Shown here: piece by piece, positions 9,282 through 20,100 of the stretch
How positions within the stretch are numbered: position 1 is the first letter of the stretch
Layout: each line of letters begins with the position of its first letter
NCBI GenBank assembly: GCA_943788135.1
Contig: CALSPC010000001.1
Location: forward strand, 21,914 to 85,913
Source of the DNA: an uncultured Paracoccaceae bacterium
GTDB taxonomy: Bacteria > Bacteroidota > Bacteroidia > Flavobacteriales > Flavobacteriaceae
DNA length: 64,000 bases
Reading direction: 5' to 3'
Made by a program: the position numbers and the translations under genes
Notes under the pieces: model-generated
Databases searched by the model: none
What the model was told of the DNA's origin: nothing
The model's input: the letters and a program-made list of their open reading frames with translations, nothing else

Positions 9282-10472
9282 ATGCCGAAAATTTCTCAAA
9301 GAGGAGTACTGATGCCACAATCCCCCATCAGAAAACTAGTGCCATACGCAGAGCAGGCTAAAAAAGACGGGGTGAAAGTGTACCATTTAAATATTGGTCA
9401 ACCAGATATTAAAACGCCGGAAGTAGCATTAAATGCGGTTAAGAACAACACTTTAGAAATACTAGCTTACAGCCGCTCAGAAGGATCAGAAACGTATCGG
9501 ACGAAATTAGCGGCCTATTACAAAAAAAATGACATCCATGTTAATGCGGATAATATTGTCATCACTACCGGCGGAAGTGAAGCACTATCCTTTACTTTTG
9601 GAAGCATCATGGATGCTGAAGACGAAGTTATTATTCCTGAGCCATTTTACGCAAATTACAACGGGTTTTCTAGCGCACAAGGGGTGAAGGTTGTTCCTGT
9701 TGTTTCTGGTATTAAGTCCAATTTTGCTTTGCCACCTATAGCAGATTTTGAAGCATTGATCACCCCAAAAACAAAAGCCATATTAATTTGTAATCCAGGA
9801 AATCCAACTGGATATTTGTATAGTAAATCTGAAATTCAGCAACTCGCATCTCTTGTAAAAAAATACGATTTATTTTTAATTTCAGATGAAGTATATCGAG
9901 AGTTCACTTATGATGGACTTGAACATTATTCCATTATGCAAGAGGAGGGTTTAGAGTCCAATGCGATACTAATTGATTCTGTTTCAAAACGGTACAGTAT
10001 GTGTGGTGCAAGAATTGGATGTGCGGTCACCAAAAATAAAACAGTTTATAAAACGATCATAAAATTTGCACAAGCGCGCTTATCACCACCAACCTATGCT
10101 CTTCTCGCTAGTGAAGCCGCTCTAGACACTCCAGACCAATACTTCAATGAGGTCACCAAAGAATATGTAACCCGAAGAAATGTCTTAGTAGATGAACTTG
10201 AAAAAATTGAAGGTGTAAAAGTCGCTAAGCCAAATGGTGCTTTTTATTGTATTGTTGAACTCCCTGTCGAGGACTCCGATGTTTTCGCTCAGTGGTTACT
10301 TGAAGACTTTAGACTCAATAATGAAACCATAATGGTTGCACCAGCAGCAGGATTTTATTCAACTGAAGGTCTCGGAAAAAATCAAGTTCGAATTGCATAT
10401 GTCCTAAACAAAGAAGACCTTAGAACTTCGGTTGCTATTTTGAAAGCAGCACTCACATTGTACAACGCATAA
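9282..10472 (+). CDS. Class I/II pyridoxal-phosphate aminotransferase
   Basis: The 396-residue protein is a fold-type I aminotransferase. It shows the N-terminal LNIGQPDI motif, the NPGNPTGYLYS cofactor/substrate loop, LISDEVYREF, and the PLP-lysine region DSVSKRYSMCGARIGC. An Arg in the C-terminal QVRIAYVLNKEDL segment fits substrate carboxylate binding. It resembles aspartate or aromatic aminotransferases; the exact substrate cannot be told from sequence. Its TAA shares a base with the murB ATG (TAATG), so the two are coupled. A second paralogue lies at 47.7-48.9 kb. Confidence 0.88.
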   Translation: MPKISQRGVLMPQSPIRKLVPYAEQAKKDGVKVYHLNIGQPDIKTPEVALNAVKNNTLEILAYSRSEGSETYRTKLAAYYKKNDIHVNADNIVITTGGSEALSFTFGSIMDAEDEVIIPEPFYANYNGFSSAQGVKVVPVVSGIKSNFALPPIADFEALITPKTKAILICNPGNPTGYLYSKSEIQQLASLVKKYDLFLISDEVYREFTYDGLEHYSIMQEEGLESNAILIDSVSKRYSMCGARIGCAVTKNKTVYKTIIKFAQARLSPPTYALLASEAALDTPDQYFNEVTKEYVTRRNVLVDELEKIEGVKVAKPNGAFYCIVELPVEDSDVFAQWLLEDFRLNNETIMVAPAAGFYSTEGLGKNQVRIAYVLNKEDLRTSVAILKAALTLYNA

Positions 10473-11482
10473 TGCTTACACAAAAAAACATATCCCTAAA
10501 ACCATTTAATACATTTGGTATTGATGTCATTGCAAAAGAATTTGTAGCTGTAGCTTCTATTAAAGAATTAGTGAAAGTATTAGATACGAACCCGACAGAC
10601 ATACTCGTTCTTGGTGGTGGGAGTAATATGTTGCTTACTAAAGCTGTCGAAGCATTAGTGTTACATGTAAATCTCAAAGGAATTACGGAAATTTCTAAAT
10701 CTGAAAACAGTGTTAGGATACAAGTTGCTGCAGGAGAAAATTGGCATGAACTCGTGTGTTGGTGTCTCGACAAAAACTATGGGGGTCTCGAGAACCTATC
10801 CTTAATTCCCGGAAATGTTGGCACTGCTCCTATTCAAAATATCGGTGCTTATGGCGTTGAACTAAAAGATTCTTTTATTAGTTGTGAAGCCCTAAACATT
10901 CATACAAAAACTCTAAAAACATTCACCAAAGACGAATGTGATTTTGGTTATAGAAATTCTATTTTTAAGCAAGCACTAAAAGGACAATATATTATTACGT
11001 CTGTAGTGTTTGAATTAAGTAGTAAAAACCACCACTTGAAAACTAATTACGGTGCCATAGAAACTGAACTTAACAGATCTGGAATAGACCAGCCAACAAT
11101 TCAAGACGTCTCCAAAGCTGTAATTTCCATTAGAAACTCAAAGTTACCTGATCCAAAAGTTATTGGAAATAGTGGAAGTTTTTTTAAAAATCCGATCATT
11201 TCTTTATCTAAATTTGAGGAATTACAAACTCAATTCCCTCAAATGCCTTCGTATAAAGTTTCGGAAGATGCAATTAAAATACCTGCTGGTTGGCTAATCG
11301 AAACTTCTGGCTTTAAAGGAAAAACCTTCACTAGCTATGGTGTACATTCGAAACAGGCCTTAGTATTAGTCAACCACGGCGGTGCTAATGGAACAGATAT
11401 TCTGAACCTATCCATTCAAATTCAAAACGCCATAAAATTCATTTTTGATATTGATTTAGAAACAGAGGTCAATATCTTGTAA
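10472..11482 (+). CDS. murB: UDP-N-acetylenolpyruvoylglucosamine reductase
   Basis: MurB uses FAD and NADPH to make UDP-N-acetylmuramic acid, an early cytoplasmic peptidoglycan step. The 336-residue protein is the long E. coli-like type. FAD-binding features are LVLGGGSNML, the GLENLSLIPGNVGTAPIQNIGAYG segment (split here by the family loop), and YRNSIFK. The C-terminal GNSGSFFKNPI holds the catalytic Ser region and IPAGWLIE is conserved. The ATG overlaps the upstream stop. It is convergent with aqpZ. Confidence 0.96.
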   Translation: MLTQKNISLKPFNTFGIDVIAKEFVAVASIKELVKVLDTNPTDILVLGGGSNMLLTKAVEALVLHVNLKGITEISKSENSVRIQVAAGENWHELVCWCLDKNYGGLENLSLIPGNVGTAPIQNIGAYGVELKDSFISCEALNIHTKTLKTFTKDECDFGYRNSIFKQALKGQYIITSVVFELSSKNHHLKTNYGAIETELNRSGIDQPTIQDVSKAVISIRNSKLPDPKVIGNSGSFFKNPIISLSKFEELQTQFPQMPSYKVSEDAIKIPAGWLIETSGFKGKTFTSYGVHSKQALVLVNHGGANGTDILNLSIQIQNAIKFIFDIDLETEVNIL

Positions 11483-11537
11483 CACGCTATTCAGTACATA
11501 CTTTAAAACATTTAAAACCTAAATAGCTTAAAACTCG

Positions 11538-12224
11538 CTATGCTTTTTTACTGAGCTTACACACTAGACCAGCAGCAATTGCACCGGCAATAGGCGCTAA
11601 CCAAAATAGCCATAACTGTCCTATAAAATCACCCCCTTGAGCAAAAAACACTTGACCTGTTGAACGCGCAGGATTCACAGAAGTGTTTGATATAGGGATA
11701 CTAATCAGGTGTATTAAAGTCAATGCAAGACCTATAGCAATAGGAGCAAACTTTTTTGTGTCTTTTCGTCCTGTGCTCCCTAGAATAATAATAATAAAAA
11801 AAGCAGTAGTGACAAATTCAGTTATAAACACAGATCCCATTGAAAATCCACCGGGTGACAAATCTGCATAACCATTGGCTGCAAAGGTACCAACAGATAC
11901 AAAGTCGGATTTCCCTGAAACGATCAAAAACAAGGTTGCTGCCGCCACAATCCCTCCAAAAACCTGAGCAATAATATACCCTAAGATATCTTTTGAAGGA
12001 AAACGACCACCTGCCCATAAACCAAGGGTTACAGCAGGGTTAAAATGTGCACCTGAAATAGCACCTACAGCGAAAGCCATAGTCATCACAGTTAATCCAA
12101 AGGCCAAAGCAACACCAATAAAACCAATACCCAAATCTGGGTATCCAGCTGCAAAGATTGCACTACCACACCCACCAAAAACTAGCCAAAACGATCCAAA
12201 AAATTCTGCAAATATTTTTTTCAT
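11538..12224 (-). CDS. aqpZ: Aquaporin Z-type channel
   Basis: The 228-residue protein has six membrane segments and two half-helices with NPA motifs: NPA at residues 62-64 ([11 protein letters not shown]) and NPA at 184-186 (SVNPARSTG). The pattern and length fit the water channel AqpZ, inner membrane, for osmotic adjustment. It ends in a Lys-rich tail. It is transcribed alone, convergent with murB and divergent from the small membrane protein gene. Confidence 0.93.
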   Translation of the reverse strand: MKKIFAEFFGSFWLVFGGCGSAIFAAGYPDLGIGFIGVALAFGLTVMTMAFAVGAISGAHFNPAVTLGLWAGGRFPSKDILGYIIAQVFGGIVAAATLFLIVSGKSDFVSVGTFAANGYADLSPGGFSMGSVFITEFVTTAFFIIIILGSTGRKDTKKFAPIAIGLALTLIHLISIPISNTSVNPARSTGQVFFAQGGDFIGQLWLFWLAPIAGAIAAGLVCKLSKKA

Positions 12225-12304
12225 AATAATTAATTTTTAAGGTTTTCATATTTGACACAACAATTAAAAAAAGTCACATAAGAGTTTCAAATTATTGAAA
12301 AGTG

Positions 12305-12312
12305 TATCTTTG
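12305..12312 (+). promoter_or_regulatory. Candidate -7 box for the small membrane protein
   Basis: TATCTTTG matches the Bacteroidota -7 consensus and lies 14 bases before the ATG at 12327, so the leader would be short. It sits in the 102-base gap between aqpZ and this gene. Confidence 0.45.
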
Positions 12313-12326
12313 TAAAAAAATATAAG

Positions 12327-12530
12327 ATGACTCTACTTTTAATTACACTTGCACTTTTGGGAATTGCTATTGCAGGAATTTCAATAAAACTATGGGCAAA
12401 AAAAGATGGGGAATTTGCAGGAACTTGTGCAAGTCAAAATCCTATGCTCAACAAAGAAGGAGAGGCTTGTGGGTTTTGTGGAAAAACTCCAGAAGAATAC
12501 AAAGATTGCGCAGAACCTCAACACGCCTAA
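12327..12530 (+). CDS. Small membrane-anchored Cys-rich protein
   Basis: The protein has 67 residues. One membrane segment spans residues 2-23. A short soluble part holds four cysteines in the pattern C-x14-C-x2-C-x11-C (FAGTCASQNP, EGEACGFCGKTPEEYKDCAE). The spacing suggests a small metal-binding or disulfide-bonded knot. Similar short proteins annotated as membrane or secreted proteins are frequent in Flavobacteriaceae, without known function. The ECF sigma gene follows after 70 bases. Confidence 0.75.
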   Translation: MTLLLITLALLGIAIAGISIKLWAKKDGEFAGTCASQNPMLNKEGEACGFCGKTPEEYKDCAEPQHA

Positions 12531-12600
12531 CTGTTTTTCTGTTTAAAAAAAACAGTACTTTTAGATTCGCTAACTGCGTTAAAAACTCAAAACCATACAA

Positions 12601-13152
12601 TTGGAAATAAACGAAGTCGTTCGGAGAGCCAAAGAAAATGAACAAAGTGCATTCAATTTGTTGTTGCATACCTTTTGGAATGATGTATATGGTTTTTTGA
12701 TTAAGCGTACCCGAAATGAAAATGATGCTGAGGATATATCTATTGAAACGTTTTCGAAAGCCTTTGAAAAAATAAAGACCTTTGATGAGGCCTTTAAATT
12801 CAAAACATGGTTGATTACCATTGCAAAAAATACGCACTCAGACAGTTTAAGAAAACAAAAAATATCGCTTAGCAATCAAACATCTGAAGACGATGAAAAG
12901 CGAGTCTATAAAATTCAGGATGAAGCGCCTTCTCCCGAAGACGTTCTGATAACAGAACAAAATCTTGCAGCGTTATTAAAAGACATTAAAAAATTAAAAC
13001 CCCACTATCAACAGGTGATTAATTTACGTTATTTTCTAGAACTATCTTATCTTGAGATTTCAAAAGAGCTTAATATCCCCGTAAACAATGTTAAAATTAA
13101 ACTTTTGAGAGCAAAAAAGCTGTTGGCTGAAATTATCTTAACAAAAAAATGA
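12601..13152 (+). CDS. ECF-type RNA polymerase sigma factor
   Basis: The 183-residue protein is an extracytoplasmic-function sigma-70 with region 2 (AFNLLLHTFWNDVYGFLIKR, then DAEDISIETFSKAF and FKTWLITIAKN) and region 4 (LKPHYQQVINLRYFLELSYLEISKELNIPVNNVKIKLLRAKKLL). The start appears to be TTG at 12601. I looked for an anti-sigma gene next to it and found none; the next gene overlaps by 4 bases (ATGA) and encodes a metal transporter homologue. The sigma factor may therefore be regulated in an unusual way. Confidence 0.9.
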   Translation: MEINEVVRRAKENEQSAFNLLLHTFWNDVYGFLIKRTRNENDAEDISIETFSKAFEKIKTFDEAFKFKTWLITIAKNTHSDSLRKQKISLSNQTSEDDEKRVYKIQDEAPSPEDVLITEQNLAALLKDIKKLKPHYQQVINLRYFLELSYLEISKELNIPVNNVKIKLLRAKKLLAEIILTKK

Positions 13153-14366
13153 GACGCTTTATACAAAAACTAGGGCCTGGACTTATTTTTGCTGGTGCGG
13201 CTATTGGCGTTTCACATTTAGTTCAATCGACTCGTGCTGGAGCCGATTTTAGCTTTGGTTTGATATGGGCATTACTACTGATTCATTTGGTTAAGTATCC
13301 CTTTTTTCAATATGGTCCGCGCTATGCCAGTGTCACAGGCGAAAGCTTACTTGAAGGCTACCGAAAGTTAGGAAAAGGAGTTTTGGTGCTTTACGGAGTA
13401 TTAACTTTTTTGACCATGTTTACGATTCAAGCGGCAGTAACTATAGTAACGGCTGGAATTGCAACCTCGTTATTTGGTGATTTTATCAGTGTTAAAATTT
13501 GGACTGTAATCATTTTAAGTGTGTGTTTTATCATTTTAAATATTGGCAAATATCAGTTTTTAGATCGTATGATGAAAGTCATTATTATCACCTTAACGCT
13601 TACAACTTTGATTGCCACTATCATGGCGCTTTCCAATTTCAGTGCCCCTATCCAATTCACACAACACATTCCTGAGGGCAGTATGGAAATTACATTTTTA
13701 GTTGCGTTTATGGGATGGATGCCTGCCCCTTTGGATGTCTCGGTGTGGCATTCGTTATGGACTATAGAAAAGCAAAATTCGAGTACCGTAAAACGCGATC
13801 CTAAAACAGCATTATTAGATTTTAACATTGGATATTTAGGAACAATTATACTAGGAATTAGCTTTGTAGCGCTTGGGGCCCTTATCATGCATCCCAGCGG
13901 AGAAAGCTTTAGTGGAAGTGCCGGGGTGTTTTCTGTTCAACTTATTGAAATGTACACTAAAAGTCTAGGGAATTGGGCGTATATTATCATTGGTATTGCT
14001 GCGTTTACAACCATGTTTAGCACCACCTTGACTACTTTAGACGCTTCGCCTCGATCTCTACACAAGGCCTCTGAATTACTGTTTAAAAAATCATTTAGTA
14101 AAGGCTATTTAATGTGGAGCATTGTGTTAATTACAGGAACTTTATGTATTTATTTTTTCTTTCTCTCTGAAATGGGAAGTCTTATAAAAGTGGCTACAAT
14201 ATTATCCTTTCTAACTGCACCATTTTATGCCCTTACCAACTATATTCTAATTTCGAGTAAGCATACACCAAAAGCAGGGCAACCTTCCAAAACACTGCAT
14301 ATTATGAGTTGTTTCGGAATTCTTTTTTTAATAGGATTTAGCATTTGGTATCTCACTATTTTATGA
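13149..14366 (+). CDS. Atypical Nramp-family transporter
   Basis: The 405-residue protein has about 11 hydrophobic segments and the Nramp/LeuT-like layout. Family landmarks are the opening LGPGLIFAGAAIG and the following SFGLIWALLL. The metal-binding motifs differ from classical Nramp: where DPGN is expected in segment 1 the sequence reads GVSH (residues 20-23), and the segment-6 motif around the usual MPH reads WMPAP (190-194). So it may carry a different cation or substrate. Its ATG overlaps the sigma factor stop (ATGA). Confidence 0.8.
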   Translation: MRRFIQKLGPGLIFAGAAIGVSHLVQSTRAGADFSFGLIWALLLIHLVKYPFFQYGPRYASVTGESLLEGYRKLGKGVLVLYGVLTFLTMFTIQAAVTIVTAGIATSLFGDFISVKIWTVIILSVCFIILNIGKYQFLDRMMKVIIITLTLTTLIATIMALSNFSAPIQFTQHIPEGSMEITFLVAFMGWMPAPLDVSVWHSLWTIEKQNSSTVKRDPKTALLDFNIGYLGTIILGISFVALGALIMHPSGESFSGSAGVFSVQLIEMYTKSLGNWAYIIIGIAAFTTMFSTTLTTLDASPRSLHKASELLFKKSFSKGYLMWSIVLITGTLCIYFFFLSEMGSLIKVATILSFLTAPFYALTNYILISSKHTPKAGQPSKTLHIMSCFGILFLIGFSIWYLTIL

Positions 14367-14387
14367 TAAATTTATAAGAATACTTTG

Positions 14388-14395
14388 TATCTTTG
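14388..14395 (+). promoter_or_regulatory. Candidate -7 box for lipA
   Basis: TATCTTTG matches TAnnTTTG and lies 17 bases before the lipA ATG at 14413, after the transporter stop. Confidence 0.45.
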
Positions 14396-14412
14396 CTGCT
14401 CAAATTAAATGC

Positions 14413-16317
<1,905 letters not shown>

Positions 16318-16321
<4 letters not shown>

Positions 16322-17322
16322 AACTCTTCAACATACGTTTCTACCAGATTTTCAAACTCCGAAGCCTTGTCGATTTTTAATTGGATTGGCAAGTAATAAA
16401 TATGATCATTTGTATCTGGATTTAACCTCATAAAATCCTTTTCTGTAGTGACTACTTTTGCTTTTGAATGGATACGTTCCAATTCTGATTTGGAAAACTC
16501 ATGGTGATCTTTATAACTTAGATGTTCGAAATCAAGTCCCATTCCCGTGAGGTAAGATACCAATGGTTTTGGATTTGCAATACCTGTTACTAACGTGAAA
16601 TGTGTTCCTTTTAAAGCTGTCAAAGCACAACTTGAAGTCGATGACCTCAGTGTTTCACCATACTGAATACTGCTAAAAAATACCGCTTGATAGGATTCTG
16701 GATTTAAGCGTTTTATAATAGCGGTTTTCTCTAGTCCACTCATTTGCTCTGGACATTTCGTGACTACAATTACTTGAGCACGATTAGCGCCTGATCTGGG
16801 TTCTCTCAAATTTCCTGTAGGTAAAACGATATCGTCACAATACAAATGGTCATAGGCAGTCAGAAGAATATTAAACCCGGCAGTAACTTTACGGTGTTGA
16901 AAAGCATCGTCTAATAATACCACCTCCAACAACGGGTTGTGTGCTTTTAAACGTTTCAAACCATTTTGACGGTCTGCATCTACGCCAACAGTGATGTTTT
17001 TAAACTTATTAAAAAGTTGTAATGGCTCATCTCCAATATCTCGAGATGACATTTCAGGACTAGCAATCAGAAATCCTTTTGACTTGCGACCATAGCCTCG
17101 ACTTAGAGTTGCTGTCTTATATTTTGAGGCCAAAAGCGTCACTAAATATTCTATCATGGGTGTTTTTCCGGTTCCACCAACGGACAAATTACCAATGCTC
17201 AATACCGGAAACTCATAGGTTTTTGAGCCGAAAAGTGACCAATCAAAGAATTTATTCCTTAAAAACACCACACCATAATAGAGTGGTACAAGGGGAAATA
17301 ATATTTTTCTAAAAAGCTTCAT
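16318..17322 (-). CDS. lpxK: Tetraacyldisaccharide 4'-kinase
   Basis: LpxK adds the 4'-phosphate to the lipid A precursor at the inner membrane. The protein has about 334 residues from ATG 17322. An N-terminal amphipathic/membrane helix precedes the P-loop GGTGKT at residues 49-54 (VLSIGNLSVGGTGKTP). Then come SRGYGRKSKG, DIGDEP and LLDDAFQHR, all family motifs. The frame is open further, to 17394, but that extension would run over the start of the divergent Nif3 gene, so I use the later ATG. It overlaps the gap 3' end by 4 bases. Confidence 0.94.
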
Positions 17323-17342
17323 CACAACGAAAGTAATTATTT

Positions 17343-17350
17343 TATCTTTG
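17343..17350 (+). promoter_or_regulatory. Candidate -7 box for the Nif3-family gene
   Basis: TATCTTTG matches TAnnTTTG and lies 17 bases before the ATG at 17368, in the 45-base gap between the divergent lpxK and Nif3 genes. Confidence 0.45.
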
Positions 17351-17367
17351 AACTTAAACAAAAACTT

Positions 17368-18462
17368 ATGATAGTTCAGGATGTGATCATGCATTTAGAG
17401 GCTTTAGCTCCGCTTGCCTATGCTGAAGAATTTGACAATGTAGGGCTTTTAGTTGGGAACAAAACCTCAGAAGTTACAGGTGTTTTAGTGACTTTGGATA
17501 CGCTTGAAACGGTCGTTGATGAAGCGATTGAAACGAACTGTAATATGATTGTAAGTTTTCATCCGATCATTTTCAAAGGAGTCAAGAGCATTACTGGAAA
17601 TTCTTATGTGGAACGAGTAATCATCAAGGCCATAGAACATAAAATTGCAATTTATGCGATCCATACCGCACTAGATAATGCGTTTGAAGGTGCAAATGCC
17701 GGGCTTTGTGAGCTTTTAGAGTTGAAAAATAAAACGATTCTCATTCCTCAAAAGGGAACTATCAAACAATTGACCACTTATGTCCCAGAAAAAAGTGCAA
17801 AAACCGTAAGGTCAGCTTTATTTAAAAGTGGCGCTGGAAGCCTTGGTAATTATTCCGATTGTAGTTTTAATAGTACTGGCATTGGCACGTACAAAGGAAA
17901 CGAACAGTCTAATCCGGTGCTTGGAAAAAAACATAGTTTTCAAGAAGTATCCGAAATAAAAATCACGGTTTGTTTTGAGAAACACCTAGAAAACACCATT
18001 CTGAAAACACTTTTTAGCAGCCACCCTTATGAAGAAGTTGCCTATGAAGTATTTACTTTAGACAACAAAAATCAACATATTGGTATGGGAATGCTCGGAG
18101 AACTTGAGCAACCCATGGAAGAAACAGCATTTCTTGATTACATAAAAAAACGATTAAATTGTTCGGTAATACGGCATTCAAAATTTCTAAATCGACCGAT
18201 TCAAAACGTAGCTGTTTTAGGAGGCTCAGGGAGTTTTGCAATCGAAGCTGCAAAAGCCGCTGGCGCTGATGCTTTTATCACCTCAGATTTAAAATATCAT
18301 GATTTTTTTAGTGCCGAAAACAAGTTGATTTTAGCCGACATTGGACACTATGAAAGCGAAGCGCATATAAAAAATATTTTAGTTGCTTATCTTAAGAAAA
18401 AAATTACTAATTTTGCAATCCTTTTATCAAAGACAAATACAAATCCTGTAAAGTATATATAA
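17368..18462 (+). CDS. Nif3-like dinuclear metal centre protein
   Basis: The 364-residue protein belongs to the Nif3/YbgI/YqfO family of hexameric proteins with a two-metal site. Metal-site motifs are visible: SFHPIIFKG (His), IYAIHTALDN (His, Asp) and, near the C-terminus, DIGHYESE. A central inserted domain of the YqfO/CutA-like type is present (HPYEEVAYEVF), as in the longer members. Its biochemical role is not settled; some members are annotated as GTP cyclohydrolase 1 type 2, an assignment I would not adopt. It is 2 bases from the next gene. Confidence 0.9.
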   Translation: MIVQDVIMHLEALAPLAYAEEFDNVGLLVGNKTSEVTGVLVTLDTLETVVDEAIETNCNMIVSFHPIIFKGVKSITGNSYVERVIIKAIEHKIAIYAIHTALDNAFEGANAGLCELLELKNKTILIPQKGTIKQLTTYVPEKSAKTVRSALFKSGAGSLGNYSDCSFNSTGIGTYKGNEQSNPVLGKKHSFQEVSEIKITVCFEKHLENTILKTLFSSHPYEEVAYEVFTLDNKNQHIGMGMLGELEQPMEETAFLDYIKKRLNCSVIRHSKFLNRPIQNVAVLGGSGSFAIEAAKAAGADAFITSDLKYHDFFSAENKLILADIGHYESEAHIKNILVAYLKKKITNFAILLSKTNTNPVKYI

Positions 18463-18464
18463 GC

Positions 18465-19244
18465 ATGGCTAAAAAGAAAGAATTAACTGTAGAAGATCGT
18501 TTAAGAGCTCTTTATGACTTACAATTGATTGACTCTAGAATTGATGAAATTAGAAATGTACGAGGAGAACTTCCCTTAGAAGTTAGAGATTTAGAAGATG
18601 ATGTTGAAGGTTTCAAAAACAGAGTCCTGAAACTTGAAGAGAACTTAGCTGACATCAATGAGCAAATAAAATCTAAAAAGATTCATATTGAAGAAGCAAC
18701 GAGCTTAATCAAAAAATATACTGAACAACAGAAAAACGTTCGTAATAATCGTGAATTTAATTCTTTAACCAAAGAAGTTGAATTTCAAGAATTAGAAATT
18801 CAATTAGCTGAAAAACACATTAAAGAATTTAGCGCCCAGTTGGAACAAAAAAACGCTGTAATTACGACTACTAAAGAACGTCTGGAAGAACGTGAAACGC
18901 ATTTAAAACACAAAAAGGCAGATTTAGATGCAATTCTTGCTGAAACTGAAAAGGAAGAAAAGGTTTTACTTGAAAAATCAGAAGAATACAAAAAAAATAT
19001 TGAAGAACGTCTTGTAAAGGCTTACACAAAAATACGAACTAACGTCAAAAATGGACTAGCAATTGTCCCTATTGAGAGAGGGGCTTCAGGAGGCTCTTAT
19101 TTTACAATTCCACCACAAGTACAAATGGAAATTGCATCCCGTAAAAAAATCATTACTGACGAACACAGTGGTCGAATTTTAGTAGATGCTACTTTAGCAG
19201 AAGAACAAAAAGTTGTCATGGAAAAATTGTTTACTAAACTCTAA
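18465..19244 (+). CDS. Coiled-coil protein of the DUF164 family, degenerate zinc ribbon
   Basis: The 259-residue protein is a long coiled coil (about residues 35-190) followed by a C-terminal domain. The C-terminus aligns with the C4 zinc ribbon of the family (GASGGxF...IPPQ...KKIIxCxxCGRIL) but the metal-binding cysteines are gone: it reads GASGGSYFTIPPQ and later KKIITDEHSGRIL. The protein contains no cysteine at all. The family is widespread and may act in nucleic acid or secretion-related processes; the role is unsettled. It is 2 bases after the Nif3 gene, a conserved pairing. Confidence 0.88.
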   Translation: MAKKKELTVEDRLRALYDLQLIDSRIDEIRNVRGELPLEVRDLEDDVEGFKNRVLKLEENLADINEQIKSKKIHIEEATSLIKKYTEQQKNVRNNREFNSLTKEVEFQELEIQLAEKHIKEFSAQLEQKNAVITTTKERLEERETHLKHKKADLDAILAETEKEEKVLLEKSEEYKKNIEERLVKAYTKIRTNVKNGLAIVPIERGASGGSYFTIPPQVQMEIASRKKIITDEHSGRILVDATLAEEQKVVMEKLFTKL

Positions 19245-19265
19245 CAATCCATTACAAAATATTAT

Positions 19266-19294
19266 AAGCCTTCATTTTTTATGAGGGCTTTTTT
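19266..19294 (+). terminator. Intrinsic terminator after the DUF164 gene
   Basis: A 10-base-pair stem with one mismatch (AAGCCTTCAT / ATGAGGGCTT, 5-base loop) is followed by a T-run. It lies 22 bases after the stop codon. Confidence 0.8.
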
Positions 19295-19364
19295 ATTTAA
19301 TATAATTTTCACACTTTTAAAGATTATGCGTTGTAATTTTATATCCACTAAAATTATAAAACCC

Positions 19365-20027
19365 ATGAAAAACCTAGCAACACTTATGATTTGTTTGACC
19401 TTTAGTTTTACAAGTTGTCAAACCAAAAAAACCAAAACTAACAAGCAACAAGAAGTAATAAACAGCGCTCCAATTGAAGTTCCCCTAAAAAATGGAATGG
19501 CACGCGCCTATTTTGCTAGTGGTTGTTTTTGGTGTGTAGAAGCGGTTTATGAAAGTGTCAAAGGCGTTTCTGAGGTTATTAATGGTTACTCTGGTGGTTA
19601 CACTGATAACCCAACTTACCCTGCAAGTAACACTGGAAGAACTGGACATGCAGAGGCCGTTGAAGTCATTTACGATCCCGAAACTATTGATTTTTCAACT
19701 CTAGTTGATGTGTATTTTGGTTCACAAAATATTAGTCAAGTTAATGGCCAAGGCCCTGACAGAGGCTCGCAATACCGCTCCATTATTTTTTATCAAAATG
19801 AGGATCAAAAAACAATTATTACACAAAAAATAAAAACCATTTCTGAACAACAGAATATTACTGTTGCAGCCGAAGTATACCCATTTCAAAAATTTTGGAA
19901 AGGTGAAGACTACCATCAAAATTATGAGCGACTTCATCCCAATAACTCATACATCCGAAATGTTTCTATTCCACGACTACGGAAATTTCAACAAAAATTC
20001 CCACACTTACTAAAAACGAAGCATTAA
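19365..20027 (+). CDS. msrA: Peptide-methionine (S)-S-oxide reductase, lipoprotein form
   Basis: MsrA reduces methionine S-sulfoxide in proteins. The catalytic GCFWC is at residues 53-57. The RTGHAEAVEVIYDP, GSQYRSIIFY and ED-Y-HQNY segments are typical. From ATG 19365 the protein has 220 residues and starts with a signal peptide ending in FTSC, a plausible lipobox with Cys18, so it is probably exported and lipid-anchored to protect envelope proteins. The frame is open back to 19281, but that start lies inside the preceding terminator. No msrB is nearby. Confidence 0.93.
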   Translation: MKNLATLMICLTFSFTSCQTKKTKTNKQQEVINSAPIEVPLKNGMARAYFASGCFWCVEAVYESVKGVSEVINGYSGGYTDNPTYPASNTGRTGHAEAVEVIYDPETIDFSTLVDVYFGSQNISQVNGQGPDRGSQYRSIIFYQNEDQKTIITQKIKTISEQQNITVAAEVYPFQKFWKGEDYHQNYERLHPNNSYIRNVSIPRLRKFQQKFPHLLKTKH

Positions 20028-20068
20028 TTTTAAAGCCTCAATAGTCTTACATTTTTAATCAAATTGCT

Positions 20069-20076
20069 TATTTTTG
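20069..20076 (+). promoter_or_regulatory. Candidate -7 box for the kynurenine operon
   Basis: TATTTTTG matches TAnnTTTG and lies 24 bases before the kynU ATG at 20101. It is the only candidate seen in the msrA-kynU gap and would drive all eight downstream genes. Confidence 0.4.
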
Positions 20077-20100
20077 AGATAATTCAAACTACAATTATTG

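Noticed and set aside
12448..12875. Two overlapping minus-strand open frames over the ECF sigma gene
   Set aside because: They are the reverse of the small membrane protein and sigma factor genes. The plus-strand translation has clear sigma regions 2 and 4.
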